DNA of 64,000 bases from Pontivivens ytuae (GTDB lineage Bacteria > Pseudomonadota > Alphaproteobacteria > Rhodobacterales > Rhodobacteraceae): contig NZ_CP064942.1 in assembly GCF_015679265.1 (NCBI RefSeq), forward strand, positions 4,072,001-4,136,000. The letters run 5' to 3'. This document shows positions 51,253 to 59,342 of the stretch, piece by piece (the first letter of the stretch is position 1; each line of letters starts with the position of its first letter). A program made the translations under genes and the position numbers. The notes under the pieces were generated by a model. The model was given only the letters and a program-made list of their open reading frames with translations. It was not told the DNA's origin and made no database searches.

Positions 51253-53118
51253 ATGAGCGATGCGACCGTGCGCCTGACGACCGCGCAGGCGATCATCCGC
51301 TATCTCGACGCGCAGTTCATCGAGATCGAGGGCGTGCGTCAGCGGGTCTGCGGCGGCGGCTTCGGCATCTTCGGCCACGGCAACGTTACATGCCTTGGCG
51401 AAGCGCTCTACGATCATCGCGAGACGCTGCCGCTCTACCGCGGCCAGAACGAGCAGGGCATGGGCTTCGCCGCGGCGGCCTATGCGAAGTACCATCTGCG
51501 TCGCCGCTTCATGTTCTGCACCGCTTCCGCCGGGCCGGGCACGGCGAACCTGCTGACGGCCTCCGCCCTCGCACATGCGAACCGCCTGCCGATGCTGATG
51601 CTGTGCGGCGACACGTTCCTCACCCGCCTGCCCGACCCGGTGCTCCAGCAACTCGAGCACTTCGGCAACCCCGCGATGGGGCTCAATGACGGTTTTCAGG
51701 CGGTGACGCGCTACTGGGACCGGATCACTCATCCCGCGCAGGTCATCCAGTCCCTGCCCGCAGCCCTCGCCACGATGCTCGACCCGGCGGAGTGCGGGCC
51801 CGCCTTCCTCGCCCTGCCGCAGGACGTGCAGGGCTGGGCCTACGACTATCCGGTTGAGTTCTTCGCGGAACGCACCCACCGCATCCGCCGCGTCACCCCC
51901 GACGCGGACGAGATCGCGGAGGCCGCGGCCCTCCTCAAGACCGCCCAGCGCCCGATCATCATCGCGGGCGGCGGCGTGCAGTATTCGGGCGCGGTGGCCG
52001 AGCTCACCGCCTTTGCCGAGGCGCACCAGATCCCGGTGGTGGAGACCATCGCGGGCCGCGCCAACCTCCGCTTCGACCACCCGCTCAACATCGGCCCGGT
52101 GGGCGTCACCGGGTCCGACAGCGCCAACGCAGTGGCCGAGGCGGCGGACGTGGTGCTGTCGGTCGGCTCGCGGCTGCAGGACTTCACCACCGGCTCCTGG
52201 ACCGCGTTTGCCAGAGACGCCCGCTTCATCTCGCTCAACGCCGCGCGGCACGATGCGGGCAAGCACATGTCCCTGCCCGTCGTCGGCGATGCGAAGCGGG
52301 GGTTGGAGCACTTGGCCGCGGCCATGGGCGACTACCGCGCGCCCGAGAGCTGGACGACCTTCGCGCAGGACGAACGCATGAAGTGGAACGCCTACGTGGC
52401 CGAGAACGTGCGCCCCGGCAACCGCCCCAACTCCTACGCCCAGGCGATCGGCGTGGTGAACGCGCTCTGCGATCCGCGCGACCGCGTGGTGACCGCGGCA
52501 GGCGGCCTGCCGGCGGAGGTCACGGCCAACTGGCGCACCCTCGATATCGGCACCGTGGACGTGGAGTTCGGCTTTTCCTGCATGGGCTACGAGATCGCGG
52601 GCGGCTGGGGTGCGCGCATCGCGCAGAGCGAGGGAGAGCCCGAGGCCGACACCATCGTCTTCGTCGGCGACGGCTCGTATCTCCTGATGAACTCCGACAT
52701 CTATTCCTCGGTCCTCACACGGAAAAAGCTGATCGTGCTGGTGCTCGACAATGGCGGCTTCGCGGTCATCAACAAGCTGCAGAACAACACCGGGAACGAG
52801 AGCTTCAACAACCTGCTGAGCGACGCGCCGACCATTCCCGAGGCGCTGCCGGTCGACTTCGTGGCCCACGCCGCCTCCATGGGCGCGCATGCCACCTACG
52901 CGGAGAATGCCGATGAGCTTGCCGAGGCGTTCAAGGCGGCCAAGGCCGCCGACCGCACATCGGTCATCGTGATGAACGTGGATGCCTACGAGGGCTGGAC
53001 CACGCAGGGCCACGCCTGGTGGGAGGTCGGAACGCCCCACGTCTCCGACCACGAGAGCGTCCGCGAGAAACATGCCGAGATCGAGGCCACCCGCACCCGC
53101 CAGCGCAGGGGCGTGTGA
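51253..53118 (+). CDS. iolD: 3D-(3,5/4)-trihydroxycyclohexane-1,2-dione hydrolase IolD
   Basis: A 621-residue thiamine-diphosphate enzyme of the acetohydroxyacid-synthase superfamily. The N-terminal domain contains the cofactor Glu region (GQNEQGMGFAAAAYAKY), the central domain is Rossmann-like, and the C-terminal domain has the ThDP motif GDGSYLLMNSDIYSS ending LVLDN. It opens the diketocyclohexane ring to 5-deoxy-glucuronate. ATG 51253 has GGGGAGGAGA upstream. It is the first gene of a six-gene plus-strand operon, and its stop overlaps the next ATG (TGATG). Confidence 0.95.
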   Translation: MSDATVRLTTAQAIIRYLDAQFIEIEGVRQRVCGGGFGIFGHGNVTCLGEALYDHRETLPLYRGQNEQGMGFAAAAYAKYHLRRRFMFCTASAGPGTANLLTASALAHANRLPMLMLCGDTFLTRLPDPVLQQLEHFGNPAMGLNDGFQAVTRYWDRITHPAQVIQSLPAALATMLDPAECGPAFLALPQDVQGWAYDYPVEFFAERTHRIRRVTPDADEIAEAAALLKTAQRPIIIAGGGVQYSGAVAELTAFAEAHQIPVVETIAGRANLRFDHPLNIGPVGVTGSDSANAVAEAADVVLSVGSRLQDFTTGSWTAFARDARFISLNAARHDAGKHMSLPVVGDAKRGLEHLAAAMGDYRAPESWTTFAQDERMKWNAYVAENVRPGNRPNSYAQAIGVVNALCDPRDRVVTAAGGLPAEVTANWRTLDIGTVDVEFGFSCMGYEIAGGWGARIAQSEGEPEADTIVFVGDGSYLLMNSDIYSSVLTRKKLIVLVLDNGGFAVINKLQNNTGNESFNNLLSDAPTIPEALPVDFVAHAASMGAHATYAENADELAEAFKAAKAADRTSVIVMNVDAYEGWTTQGHAWWEVGTPHVSDHESVREKHAEIEATRTRQRRGV

Positions 53119-53957
53119 TGCTGAGCCTGACCCCTGACACCGCCGCGCCCGAGATCGTCGTTGAGGAGCTGATGACCGGGGGCGGTGCCGTGCGCCTCAC
53201 CGGTCTCTTCACCGCCGACGAGGTTGCGGAGGCGCGCGCCATCATCATGCGCCATTCCGAGGCGGATGCCGCTAAGGTCACCCACTTCCAGGGCGCGGCG
53301 GAGGCCGACGGAACCCTCGCGCTCCAGCGCCGCGTCTGGAACCTGCTCGCGAAGGGCGAGGTCTTCTCCCGCATGGCCGCGCACTCGGTGCTGATGGCGA
53401 TCCTGCGCCGCTTCCTCGGGTCGGAGTTCATCATGGGCTCCATCGCCGCCAACCGCATCCTGCCGGGCGGGCCGGGGCAGGAGCCGCATATCGACTACCC
53501 CTACTGGGATTTCCACACACCCCAGACCCATCCGATGGGCCTGAACGCGAGCTTCCCGATGAACGCCCAGGTCTCCGTCATCCTCGACCCATTCACGGAG
53601 GAGAGCGGCGCGACCGCCTATGTCCCCGGCTCGCAGAAGGAGCTGCGCTACCCCACCGAGGACGACCGCTTCTTCGAGCGCTGCGCGCGGATGACCGGCG
53701 ATCCGGGCGACGCGGTGATCTTCTTTGGTGCCGCGTGGCACTGCGCGATGCCGAACCGGTCGGATCACGACCGCAACGCGGTGCTGATCCAGTACCTGCC
53801 GAAATGGGTGAAGCCGATGGAGGACATGCCGGCTGCCCTGCCCGCCGATTTCGTCGCCGCCGCATCCGACGACATGTGCCAGCTCCTCGGCCTCAACTAC
53901 CCCTACCCGGAGGTGCTGGACGTCGCCGAGGGCGGGAACACCGAGGGCCGCGCATGA
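53118..53957 (+). CDS. PhyH-type Fe(II)/2-oxoglutarate dioxygenase in the inositol operon
   Basis: A 279-residue double-stranded beta-helix oxygenase. The iron triad appears as His124 and Asp126 in EPHIDYPYWD and His208 in AAWHCAMPN, with a downstream Arg in HDRNAVLIQY for 2-oxoglutarate. It is translationally coupled to iolD (one-base overlap) and iolC (ATGA), so it belongs to the pathway although it is not part of the standard myo-inositol route. Oxidative demethylation of O-methyl-inositols or hydroxylation of a cyclitol are possible roles (speculative). Confidence 0.88.
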   Translation: MLSLTPDTAAPEIVVEELMTGGGAVRLTGLFTADEVAEARAIIMRHSEADAAKVTHFQGAAEADGTLALQRRVWNLLAKGEVFSRMAAHSVLMAILRRFLGSEFIMGSIAANRILPGGPGQEPHIDYPYWDFHTPQTHPMGLNASFPMNAQVSVILDPFTEESGATAYVPGSQKELRYPTEDDRFFERCARMTGDPGDAVIFFGAAWHCAMPNRSDHDRNAVLIQYLPKWVKPMEDMPAALPADFVAAASDDMCQLLGLNYPYPEVLDVAEGGNTEGRA

Positions 53958-54934
53958 CGGCGCTGATCGACGGCATCGCGCGGAATCGCTTCGTCGTCTT
54001 CGGCCGGGCGGGGATGGACCTGTATGCCGACCCGCCGGGCGTCCGCAGCGAGGAGGCTTACACCTTCCACGCCGATCTCGGCGGCTCGGCGGCCAATATC
54101 GCGGCGGGCCTTTGCAAGCTCGGCGCTGAGGCGGCGCTCGTCACCTCCGTCTCCGACGACGCGGTGGGGCGGTTCTGCCTCAACCGTCTGCGGCACTACG
54201 GCGTTGACACGGCCCATGTGCGCGCCGTGGGGGGCGAGGCGCGGACCTCGCTCGCCGTCTATGAGAGCCGGATCGAGGACTTCCAGAACGTGATCTACCG
54301 CAACGGCGCCGCCGACTTCGAGGTGACGGAAGCCGACGTGGAGGCGGTGGACCTCGCCCCCTACGGCGCACTCATCACCACCGGAACCGTCTTAGCCGCC
54401 GAGCCGTCGCGCAGTGCGCATTTTCACGCGTTGGAGGCAGCACGCACCGCCGGCCTGCCAGTGATCTTCGACATCGACTACCGCCCCTATTCCTGGCCCT
54501 CCCCGCAAGTCGCGGCCGAGGTCCTATCGCGCGCCGGGGCCGCCAGCGACATGATCGTCGGCAATGATGAGGAGTTCGGCTTCATGGCCGGCAGCGTCGA
54601 GCGTGGTCTCGACACGGCCCGCGCCCTCGCCGCCGAGGGGCGCACGGTCATCTACAAGATGGGGGAAGGCGGCGCGATCACCTTCGCGAACGGAGAGGAG
54701 ATCCGCACCGGCATCTACCCCGTGACCGCTCTCAAACCCAACGGCGCGGGCGACAGCTTCATGGCGGGGCTCCTCTCCGGCCTCGCCGCGGGGCAACCGC
54801 TGCGCGACGCGATCCTGCACGGGTCGGCGTGCGCGGCCATCGTGGTGTCCAAACCCGGCTGCGCCCCCGCCATGCCCACGCCCGATCAGCTCGACGCCTT
54901 CCTCGCCGAGCATCCCGGCCCGACGGAGGTCTGA
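53954..54934 (+). CDS. iolC: 5-dehydro-2-deoxygluconokinase IolC (PfkB family)
   Basis: A 326-residue ribokinase-family enzyme with N-terminal VFGRAGMDLYADPPG, the glycine-rich DLGGSAANIAAGLCKLG and the catalytic C-terminal KPNGAGDSFMAG in which Asp is the base. It phosphorylates 2-deoxy-5-keto-D-gluconate to the substrate of the IolJ aldolase. It is coupled upstream by ATGA and followed by an IolB-family gene after three bases. Some IolC proteins carry a fused DUF2090 domain; this one does not. Confidence 0.92.
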   Translation: MTALIDGIARNRFVVFGRAGMDLYADPPGVRSEEAYTFHADLGGSAANIAAGLCKLGAEAALVTSVSDDAVGRFCLNRLRHYGVDTAHVRAVGGEARTSLAVYESRIEDFQNVIYRNGAADFEVTEADVEAVDLAPYGALITTGTVLAAEPSRSAHFHALEAARTAGLPVIFDIDYRPYSWPSPQVAAEVLSRAGAASDMIVGNDEEFGFMAGSVERGLDTARALAAEGRTVIYKMGEGGAITFANGEEIRTGIYPVTALKPNGAGDSFMAGLLSGLAAGQPLRDAILHGSACAAIVVSKPGCAPAMPTPDQLDAFLAEHPGPTEV

Positions 54935-54937
54935 GCC

Positions 54938-55780
54938 ATGCACATCCCCCCCTTCGACAACGCCAACACCCCGATCGTCGAGGCTGGCAACGCGCTGGTG
55001 CCGCTCAACTATTTCAACATCGTCAAACTGAAGAAGGGGGAGAGCTTCGCCTATGCCGTGCCGGGCTACGAGACCTGCATCGCGCCTGCCACCGGCCTGA
55101 TCGACGTGCAGGTCGGCGGCTTCGAGGCGCAGGGCCTCGGCGGGCGCGGCGTCGACGTGTGGGACGGGGAGCCCGAGGGCGTCTACGTCCCCACCGGCGC
55201 CGAGGCCCGCTTCACCTGCCGCTCCGACACCGCCGAGATCTTCGTCGCGGGCGCGAAATACGACGAGGTGCTGGAGCCCTTCGCCGTGCGCGCGGACGAG
55301 ATCGACCTCGTGCAGTACGGCTCCGACGACACCAAGACCCACCGCAAGATCAAGCACATCCTGGGTCAGAAGCAGCACGGCCGCGTCGGCCGCCTGCTGG
55401 TCTCGGAGCTCTACACGGTGGGCGCGGGCGGCTGGTCCGGCTTTCCCAGCCACAAGCACGACACCGACCGCCTGCCCGACGAGACGCGCCACGACGAGAC
55501 CTACAACTTCCGCTTCCGCCCCGCCCACGGCTCCGGCCTGCAGATGCTGCAGCGCGAGGACGGGGCGCCGGGCGACGCCTACCACATCGTCGACGGCTCC
55601 ACGATCTGTATCGACAAGGGTTACCACCCCTGCGCGGTGCTGCCGGGCTACGAGATGTACTATTTCACCATCCTCGGCGGGCTGAGCCAGCGCAGCCTCG
55701 TGCAGTACTTTCAGCCCAGCCATGCGGACCAGGTCGAGACCATTCCGGGCATCAAGGACATGGTGGCGAAGTTCCGATGA
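54938..55780 (+). CDS. IolB/KduI-family isomerase (copy 2, divergent)
   Basis: A 280-residue bicupin with metal residues in GFPSHKHDTDR and the C-terminal DKGYHPCAVLPGYEMYYFTI. The overall plan matches IolB, but the N-terminal half (VPLNYFNIVKLKKGESFAYA, GVYVPTGAEARF) differs clearly from the copy at 43093. It may be the operon's main 5-deoxy-glucuronate isomerase or act on a related deoxyuronate. The two copies lie in separately transcribed operons of the same regulon. Confidence 0.85.
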   Translation: MHIPPFDNANTPIVEAGNALVPLNYFNIVKLKKGESFAYAVPGYETCIAPATGLIDVQVGGFEAQGLGGRGVDVWDGEPEGVYVPTGAEARFTCRSDTAEIFVAGAKYDEVLEPFAVRADEIDLVQYGSDDTKTHRKIKHILGQKQHGRVGRLLVSELYTVGAGGWSGFPSHKHDTDRLPDETRHDETYNFRFRPAHGSGLQMLQREDGAPGDAYHIVDGSTICIDKGYHPCAVLPGYEMYYFTILGGLSQRSLVQYFQPSHADQVETIPGIKDMVAKFR

Positions 55781-55804
55781 CGGAACCCGCCCAGTTGCCC
55801 CCCG

Positions 55805-56016
55805 GTCCGGGCCACGCGCCCGGACGGCGGCCGCACCACCCCCCCGGTGCGGCCGCTCCGGGCTCTTTGCGCCGTCCAACACCGCCCACCAGTTCTGTTA
55901 CGGAGCGAGCCAAGCGCACGCCCCATGAACACGTTCGGGCCTCTGGCCCGGACGACGGCCGCACCGCCCCCCCGGGGCGGCCGTTCCCGGCCTCCCCGCG
56001 GTGCGGCCGTCGTCCT
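55805..56016. repeat. Two copies of a GC-rich palindromic repeat plus an inverted partial copy
   Basis: Copy A (about 55806-55863) and copy B (about 55935-55990) share a unit made of a CGGGCC/GGCCCG hairpin followed by CGGCCGCACC, a C-run and its complement. Copy A contains a 10-bp perfect stem CGGCCGCACC (55828-55837) / GGTGCGGCCG (55846-55855). Copy B and the tail beyond it form an 18-bp perfect inverted repeat, 55950-55967 with 55998-56015. No T-run follows, so these are not ordinary rho-independent terminators. They resemble REP/BIME-like intergenic elements that could stabilise mRNA or dampen expression of the two downstream genes. Confidence 0.7.
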
Positions 56017-56075
56017 ATTGTTGGAGCGCCGGAACAAGGGTCACCCACCTGTGCCGTTCTGTACTGCGCCCCGCC

Positions 56076-56918
56076 ATGCCTCTCGTAACCCTCGCCGGCG
56101 TCCTCCAACCCGCCCTGCGGGAGCACTATGCCGTCGGCGGTCTCGTCTGCCTCGGCTGGGAGGACGCGCGCGCCTATGTCCGCGCCGCCGAAGCCGAGGG
56201 CCTGCCCGTGATCCTCCAGGCCGGCCCGTCCTGCCGGAAACACACCCCGCTGCCAATCCTCGGCGCCATGTTCCGCCAGCTTGCCGAGGCCGCCTCCGTT
56301 CCCGTTGTCGTCCATCTCGACCACGGCTACACCTTCGAGGAATGCCGCGAAGCACTCGACAGCGGCTTCACCTCGCTGATGTATGACGGCTCGCGCCACC
56401 CCCTTGCACAGAACATCGAGGAGACGGCGCGCGTCGCCGAGCTCGCCCACGCCGCAGGGATCTCCTGCGAAGGGGAGATCGGCTTCGTCGGCTATGCCGA
56501 GGGTGAGGAGAGCCGCGGCACCGATCCCGGCGACGCCGCCCGCTTCGCGCGGGAGACGCAGGTCGACGCCATGGCGATCTCCGTCGGCAACGTGCACCTG
56601 CAGCAGAACCGCGAGGGCGGCCTCGACGAGGATCGGATCCGCGCCATCGAGGCGGTAACGGATGTGCCCCTCGTCATCCACGGCGGCTCCGGCGTACCCT
56701 GGGCGCAGCGGGCGCACCTTGCCCGCACCTCGGCGATCTGCAAGTTCAACGTCGGGACCGAGCTGCGCATGGAATTCGGCCGCGCGTTGCGCGCCGCCCT
56801 CACCGAGGATCCCGACCGCTTCGACCGGGTCCAGATCCTCTCGGCCGTCGAAGCCCCCATCGAGGCCGCGGCCCGCGCGGCGCTGCGCACCCTCGCGCCC
56901 AACGGAGGCCCCGCATGA
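56076..56918 (+). CDS. iolJ: Class II aldolase, IolJ-like (deoxy-ketogluconate-6-phosphate aldolase)
   Basis: A 280-residue zinc-dependent class II aldolase of the FbaA/GatY/IolJ family. Zinc ligands and active site appear as VVVHLDHGYTFEEC, CEGEIGFVG, SVGNVH and IHGGSGVPW. In the inositol route it splits 6-phospho-2-deoxy-5-ketogluconate to dihydroxyacetone phosphate and malonate semialdehyde. ATG 56076 is used because the conserved N-terminus begins there; it follows a 295-base repeat-containing gap. Its stop overlaps the next ATG (ATGA). Confidence 0.82.
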   Translation: MPLVTLAGVLQPALREHYAVGGLVCLGWEDARAYVRAAEAEGLPVILQAGPSCRKHTPLPILGAMFRQLAEAASVPVVVHLDHGYTFEECREALDSGFTSLMYDGSRHPLAQNIEETARVAELAHAAGISCEGEIGFVGYAEGEESRGTDPGDAARFARETQVDAMAISVGNVHLQQNREGGLDEDRIRAIEAVTDVPLVIHGGSGVPWAQRAHLARTSAICKFNVGTELRMEFGRALRAALTEDPDRFDRVQILSAVEAPIEAAARAALRTLAPNGGPA

Positions 56919-57907
56919 TTTCCATCGGATTGCTCGGCTGCGGCCGTATCGGCCAGGTCCACGCCCGCTCGCTGATGCGGCTGCCCGGTGCACGCCTCAC
57001 GGCACTGGCGGACGCGGTTCCGGCGGCGGCCGAGGTGCTCGCCGCCCCGACCGGCGCCGAGATCCGCGACGCAGACGCCATCCTCGCCGCGTCCGACATC
57101 GACGCGGTGATCATCGCCACGCCCACCAACCTGCATTTCGACCAGATCCACGCCGCGGCCGCCGCGGGCAAGGCGATCTTCTGCGAGAAGCCCATCGACC
57201 TCAGCGCCGAGCGCGCCGCCACCTGCCGCGCCGCGGTCGAGGCGGCAGGCGTTCCCTTCATGACCGCCTTCAACCGCCGCTTCGACCCGCACTTCGCGCA
57301 TATGGAGGCCGAACTGCGCGCGGGCGCCATCGGCGCTGTCGAGCTCGTCGTCATCACCTCCCGCGACCCCGCCCCGCCGCCGGTCCCGTATATCGAGAGC
57401 TCCGGCGGGCTGTTTCGCGACATGACGATCCACGACTTCGACATGGCGCGCTTCCTGCTGGGGGCCGAGCCGGTGGAGGTCTTCGCCACCGGCTCGTGCC
57501 TCGTCGACCCGGCGATCGGGGCGGCGGGCGACATCGACACCGCCGCCGTGACCCTGCGCACCGCCACCGGTGCGCTCTGCCAGATCAACAACTCCCGCCG
57601 CGCCACCTACGGCTACGACCAGCGGATCGAGGTGCATGGGGCCGAGGGCATGCTGCAGGCCGCCAACGTGTCCGCTCACCTCGTGACGCGCGCCGACGGC
57701 GCGGGGTTCCGAGGGGCGCGCACCATGGACTTCTTTCTGGAGCGCTACGAAGCCGCCTACCTTGCCGAGCTCACCCATTTCGTGGAAGCGCTGGAGGCGG
57801 GCCGCCCGGTCACGCCCGGCATCGCGGATGGCGTGGCGGCGCAACGCCTCGCCGACGCCGCAGCGCGCTCGCTGGAGGAAGGCGCGCCGGCGCGCCTCGA
57901 CCGCTAG
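56915..57907 (+). CDS. iolG: Inositol 2-dehydrogenase IolG
   Basis: A 330-residue Gfo/Idh enzyme with Rossmann GLLGCGRIGQVHA, lysine motif IFCEKPID, FNRRFDPHF and GGLFRDMTIHDFDMARFLLG, the pattern of authentic myo-inositol 2-dehydrogenases. It oxidises myo-inositol to 2-keto-myo-inositol with NAD. It is coupled to the aldolase gene and ends the operon. Its TAG stop shares CTAG (57904-57907) with the stop of the convergent membrane-protein gene. iolA, needed for malonate semialdehyde oxidation, is not in the window. Confidence 0.92.
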   Translation: MISIGLLGCGRIGQVHARSLMRLPGARLTALADAVPAAAEVLAAPTGAEIRDADAILAASDIDAVIIATPTNLHFDQIHAAAAAGKAIFCEKPIDLSAERAATCRAAVEAAGVPFMTAFNRRFDPHFAHMEAELRAGAIGAVELVVITSRDPAPPPVPYIESSGGLFRDMTIHDFDMARFLLGAEPVEVFATGSCLVDPAIGAAGDIDTAAVTLRTATGALCQINNSRRATYGYDQRIEVHGAEGMLQAANVSAHLVTRADGAGFRGARTMDFFLERYEAAYLAELTHFVEALEAGRPVTPGIADGVAAQRLADAAARSLEEGAPARLDR

Positions 57908-58494
57908 ATCACCCGGCGCAGCAGCGCCATCGTCCGGAAGACCAGCCAGATCAGCGCAAGTGCCGCGAAGAGGCCGATGATCTTCCCGGCCATGGCGCTC
58001 AGCATGGTCGCGGCCTGCGCCCCGTCCCGGCTCATCAGATCGCCCACCATGGCGCTCAGCATCGTGCAGAGCACCGCCGACAGGACCCCGCCCGCGAGCA
58101 GGAAACGCCAGTGCAGCTTCAGCCGGTCGAAGGGGATCGCATGGTCCGTGCCCAGCCGGAACAGCGAGAACACTGTCGGCGCACTGATCAGAAGTACCAC
58201 GTACAACAACGCGACCTCGATCTTCAGCAGAAGTTGTTGATCGAGCACGAACGACACGAGCACGATGACCGGTGCAAGCATCAACACCGATCGCCACCCG
58301 AACAGCCAGGCCGCGAGAACCAGAAAACCGTACTGAGTATGGAGGACAAAGGCGCTGGGACTGATCAGATCCTGGAATTTGCAGAGGATATGCAGACGCG
58401 TTTCGTCACATAACGTCGCGAATATTGAGAGGCCAATCATCAGAACGAGTCCAAAGAGCAAAACGACAAGACGTCCTTGCTGTGAGAATTTCAT
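57904..58494 (-). CDS. Integral membrane protein of unknown function
   Basis: A 196-residue protein with about five hydrophobic helices: residues about 8-27 (LVVLLFGLVLMIGLSIFATL), 48-68, 70-85, 93-108 and two near the C-terminus. A short basic end (MALLRRVI) follows. No family motif is recognised. It has three cysteines near the first loop and middle. The gene is convergent with iolG and preceded by an AT-rich region that must contain its promoter. Less GC-biased codons suggest it may be laterally acquired. Confidence 0.75.
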   Translation of the reverse strand: MKFSQQGRLVVLLFGLVLMIGLSIFATLCDETRLHILCKFQDLISPSAFVLHTQYGFLVLAAWLFGWRSVLMLAPVIVLVSFVLDQQLLLKIEVALLYVVLLISAPTVFSLFRLGTDHAIPFDRLKLHWRFLLAGGVLSAVLCTMLSAMVGDLMSRDGAQAATMLSAMAGKIIGLFAALALIWLVFRTMALLRRVI

Positions 58495-58894
58495 ACATCA
58501 CTCCCGACTCCCCCTTCCGCATTACCCAACCCATTAATGCGCTGATTTTACTAAAAATTTTTGGCTTCGGAATTTCCGAGTCAAAACAAGCGCATAGACC
58601 GCTCTCCCGTAGCGTTATGCCCAGATAATAGCACCTTCGGAAAACATCTATGCCCCTGCGTCTCATCCTTTATTGTCGCTCCGTCTCACGTGGGACAATG
58701 ACGCGAAAGCAATTTAACAGTACACACCTTCAGGTTGAAAATAAAAGTTTTCGAATATCTTGAATTCGATCAATGACGAGGTGCGCCACGTCCGGCTAAC
58801 GGACGGCGGCCACTCGATAGAAGCCCATCGGTGGCTGAGTGGAGCGAGGCCGGCGCAGCCCAAGGGCGATCGGGCCGCCGGGACGCCGCAACAA
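58495..58894. other. AT-rich 400-base intergenic region with FNR-like box
   Basis: This gap is strikingly AT-rich against its surroundings, notably 58540-58600 and 58700-58775. It contains AAAAATTTTT (58553-58562), a short inverted repeat TCGGAA-T-TTCCGA (58567-58579) and TTGAATTCGATCAA (58760-58773), which fits TTGA-N6-TCAA. The box is 272 bases from the membrane-protein ATG, too far for a simple class II promoter, and AT-richness raises the odds of chance. No convincing small gene was seen. Confidence 0.6.
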
Positions 58895-59335
58895 CTACAG
58901 ATTGAACTCTGCGCCCGGCCGAATGCGGTAGGAACCGGCCTTCGACCCCTCCGGCATTTCGATCAATTCTCGCTCGAGAAGCTGTCGAAGGGCGCGATAA
59001 AATGTCGGCTGCGTCATCGGTTTGAGAAGATCGTGCCGCCGAATCGCGTCGCTGCGCACGAAGCGATTCTCCTCCCCGCACAACTCCTGCATGACGTAGA
59101 GGACATCGCGTTCGTGTCGGGTGAGGTTGTTGAGTCCAAGATCACGCTCCATGCTTTCAATCAGCATGCGCAGTTGAAACAGTGGCCCGAGTTTGTTCGT
59201 CAACGCGATATCTCGAGGGTGAAGTTGCCTGTTCGTGTCTGACCACGAAACAGCGTGGGATGATCCTGACGCGCTCTTGTAGTTTTCCCGCCGTCGCGAT
59301 GCAAACCGTTTGATTGCGAATGCAAGGGCGCGCAT
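58895..59335 (-). CDS. Small winged-helix DNA-binding protein at end of T1SS operon
   Basis: A 146-residue protein. The C-terminal 80 residues look like a MarR/winged-helix domain (LTRHERDVLYVMQELCG, TQPTFYRALRQLLERELIEM, then a wing SKAGSYRI). The basic N-terminus (RALAFAIKRFASRRREN) could be an extension; an internal ATG before LIESMERDLGL is an alternative start. The gene lies seven bases after the HlyD-type stop on the same strand, so it is probably the last gene of the type I secretion operon and may regulate it. No exact family is recognised. Confidence 0.72.
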   Translation of the reverse strand: MRALAFAIKRFASRRRENYKSASGSSHAVSWSDTNRQLHPRDIALTNKLGPLFQLRMLIESMERDLGLNNLTRHERDVLYVMQELCGEENRFVRSDAIRRHDLLKPMTQPTFYRALRQLLERELIEMPEGSKAGSYRIRPGAEFNL

Positions 59336-59342
59336 CCCGGGG

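Noticed and set aside
55827..55856. Rho-independent terminator after the second iolB-family gene
   Set aside because: A strong GC stem is present but no T-run follows, and a near-identical unit recurs 130 bases later, favouring a repeat element.
58760..59242. Plus-strand open frame of about 160 codons opposite the winged-helix gene
   Set aside because: It is antisense to a frame with a clear winged-helix pattern and a seven-base linkage to hlyD; no ribosome site supports it.
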